Source: Actinomycetota bacterium
Lineage (GTDB): Bacteria; Actinomycetota; AC-67
Direction of reading: 5' to 3'
Length of the DNA stretch: 64,000 nt
NCBI GenBank assembly: GCA_041658565.1
Contig: JBAZZY010000006.1
Span: 1 to 64,000 of the forward strand
The notes under the pieces were generated by a model. The model worked only from the letters and a program-made list of their open reading frames with translations, was not told the DNA's origin and ran no database searches. Below, in pieces: positions 62,408 through 64,000 of this stretch. Numbering within the stretch: the stretch's first letter is position 1; each line of letters begins with the position of its first letter. Position numbers and translations under genes: made by a program.

Positions 62408-63193
62408 TTGGACGCCTTCTACATCGACGAAGGGGATCGCGTCGTTCCCACGGAACTGACGCGCGGTCCCTGGGACGCGCGCGCGCAACACGGCGGTCCC
62501 CCATCGGCGATTCTGGCGCGCGCGCTGGAGCGGTGTGGCGAGAACACGCACTTCCCCTTTGTGCGCATCACCTTGGAGATCCTGCGGCCTGTGCCCATTG
62601 CTGCGGTGAAGATCGAAGCTCGCGTGGCGCGCGGGAGTCGCAGCGTCGAGTTGCTCGAGGGGTCGCTGCGCGACGACGACGGCGAGATCATGCGCGCGAC
62701 TGCCTGGCGCATGCGCGCGGCCGATCTGGATCCCTCGATCGAGGAGCGCGAGGACCCACCCCCCGGCCCCGAAGACGGCGAGGTTCCTCCTTTCTTCGAG
62801 ACTTCCCGAGATGTTGGTTACCACACCGCGATGGAGTTCCGGTTCCTCACAGGATCCTTTCGCGAGTCCGGGCCGGCAATGGCGTGGGCACGCATGCGAG
62901 TTCCGCTTGTCGCCGGTGAAGAACCGTCTCCGTTGCAGCGAGTGCTGGTCGCGGCAGACTCCGGCAACGGGATTTCGTCGGTGCTCGACTATCACAAGTG
63001 GCTGTTCATCAACACCGATCTCACCGTGCACCTGTTCCGGATGCCGCAAGGTGAGTGGATCAACCTGGACTCGGTGACGACGGTGAGCGCGCGCGGCGTC
63101 GGTCTGGCCGAGACCGTGCTGCGTGACAGCGACGGCCGAATCGGACGGGGGATGCAAAGCCTTCTGGTGGCACCTCGGTCGTTGACGCGCTAA
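62408..63193 (+). CDS. Acyl-CoA thioesterase-like protein (double hot-dog)
   Basis: Protein of 261 residues of the TesB-like double hot-dog group. The first half has RGPWDARAQHGGPPSAILAR and RITLEILRPVPIAAV, the second SGNGISSVLDYHKWLFINTD and DSVTTVSARGVGLAETVL, both standard for actinobacterial thioesterase-family proteins. TTG start, 4 bp after the previous stop. The substrate is not evident; it may recycle CoA from acyl-CoA made by the synthetase-type enzymes in the cell. Confidence 0.85.
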   Translation: MDAFYIDEGDRVVPTELTRGPWDARAQHGGPPSAILARALERCGENTHFPFVRITLEILRPVPIAAVKIEARVARGSRSVELLEGSLRDDDGEIMRATAWRMRAADLDPSIEEREDPPPGPEDGEVPPFFETSRDVGYHTAMEFRFLTGSFRESGPAMAWARMRVPLVAGEEPSPLQRVLVAADSGNGISSVLDYHKWLFINTDLTVHLFRMPQGEWINLDSVTTVSARGVGLAETVLRDSDGRIGRGMQSLLVAPRSLTR

Positions 63194-63268
63194 CGCATCC
63201 CCGATACCTTTTGCCCGCTTTATGGAGTCGCCGGGGTCCGGCGACCGGGGCGACTGGCGGGGGTCAGC

Positions 63269-64000
63269 ATGAGCGGCTGGATTGGGTATGCGCGTAATTC
63301 GTTGTTCGGGGGGGGCGTAACCTTCGCTGGCTCGCGCTTGCCCTTGTAGTTAGTCTCGCGACACAGTTCGCTGCAGTCCGGCCCGCGGTGGCCGCAACCA
63401 CTCATCCAGTCCCTCCGATTGATTCTCCCCGGACATCGGTGCGTCCGTCGCCTGTCGACGGTGAATTCTCTGGGGTGAGAAGGATGGTCTGACGGGCGCG
63501 GGACTCCCGGCGCGCGATCTCGGCAGCATCCAGGGGTTCGTTGCGGGGCGCAGCGTGGAGGCCCCATCACGCCGCACGCGTGACATGTCCATCTTCAGCA
63601 ACCCCGACGGTTCCGAGACCGCGGTGTTCGGTCGTTATCAGCATTACCGCGAGGGCAACACCTGGCGCGACGTGGATCTGAACTTCCGTCCCGTCGGTCG
63701 CGACTACGTGATGGACCGTCACGACGTCGCTGTTCGGGTGACCCCCGACGGCGTTCAGGCGACAGAGCGCGCGAGCGGAAAGGGCGTCTTCTGGGCCACT
63801 CCCGCGCCGGCAGACGTCTCGGGTCGCCGCGCGTCCTTTGCCGGACCGCTTGGCTTGACCTGGTCCTACTACACCCGCGTCAGCGGTATCAAGCTTCTGG
63901 CTCCGGTCTCCGAGCCGCTCGGCCCCCGAACTCTGTCGTTCACCTATCGCCTCCTGGGCGGTGCCGCTCCAATCGCAGTGCAAGAAGGCGCTCTGGTCAG
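63269..64000 (+). CDS. Secreted wall-type (DNRLRE/RHS-like) protein, N-terminal part, two apparent frameshifts
   Basis: The coding sequence runs off the window. An ATG at 63269 begins SGWIGYARNSLFGGG; after a run of eight G the frame must shift to read RNLRWLALALVVSLATQFAA and VRPAVAA, a clear signal peptide. A second shift at the GGGG of 63472-63475 leads to GEKDGLTGAGLPARDLGSIQ and on to FSNPDGSETAVFGRYQHYRE, NTWRDVDLNFRPVGRDYVM. One added G in each run repairs the gene. The NPDGS...YRE...W.DVDL pattern is the usual opening of large actinobacterial wall proteins with DNRLRE or RHS repeats. Whether the shifts are real is open. Confidence 0.7.

Overview
The window is a high-GC chromosomal segment from a member of the Actinomycetota, probably a deep-branching or uncultured lineage. 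The lineage call rests on a dnaK-grpE-dnaJ-hspR-clpB operon with HspR-type (HAIR) operators, a 66-residue BldC-like regulator, split purS-purQ-purL, many GTG/TTG starts, and several operon-first genes that carry a TANNNT box only 6-8 nt before the start codon (the pattern of leaderless transcripts). The order purF-purM ... branched-chain amino acid dehydrogenase-bldC resembles the Streptomyces layout as I remember it.

Layout. 1-1.6 kb: a 3' gene end and a secreted repeat protein. 1.75-8.1 kb: heat-shock operon. 8.1-11.7 kb: small regulator, YjbQ-like protein, inositol-phosphatase-like enzyme, hot-dog thioesterase, class I aldolase, dodecin. 11.9-21 kb: purine genes purA-D-E-B-C-S-(membrane protein)-Q-L, mostly with 4-bp stop/start overlaps, followed by an unusual leucine-rich-repeat/thioredoxin fusion. 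22.2-23.1 kb: a frameshifted FkbM methyltransferase. 23.3-30.9 kb: type IV pilus genes pilB, pilC, three prepilins, a PilX-like protein and the opposing pilT. 31-34.5 kb: purF, purM and a histidine kinase. 34.5-39.6 kb, minus strand: a 2-oxoacid dehydrogenase (E1alpha, E1beta, E2), an ImmA/IrrE-type protein and a Leu/Val-type dehydrogenase; together these suit branched-chain amino acid breakdown. 39.9 kb: bldC. 40.4-44 kb: pyruvate:ferredoxin oxidoreductase. 44.2-44.4 kb: tRNA-Phe and tRNA-Asp. 44.4-53.4 kb: acyl-CoA synthetase, a secreted DNRLRE-like protein, a livHMGF-type ABC transporter, its substrate-binding lipoprotein and a cyclase-family hydrolase. 53.4-64 kb: MFS transporter, ribokinase-family kinase, an unknown secreted protein with a metallophosphoesterase/beta-propeller fusion, a sugar aminotransferase, a Gfo/Idh oxidoreductase, a SnoaL-like protein, a thioesterase, and the start of a secreted wall-type protein.

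Metabolically the window combines de novo purine synthesis, branched-chain amino acid uptake and oxidation, anaerobic-type pyruvate oxidation and type IV pili. Three apparent frameshifts each fall in a run of G and are each repaired by one extra G, which suggests under-called homopolymers at least as strongly as real gene decay. The least explained parts are the LRR-thioredoxin fusion, the HDxxH membrane protein inside the purine operon, and the secreted two-gene module at 55.7-59.5 kb. No CRISPR array, insertion sequence, prophage or rRNA was seen.
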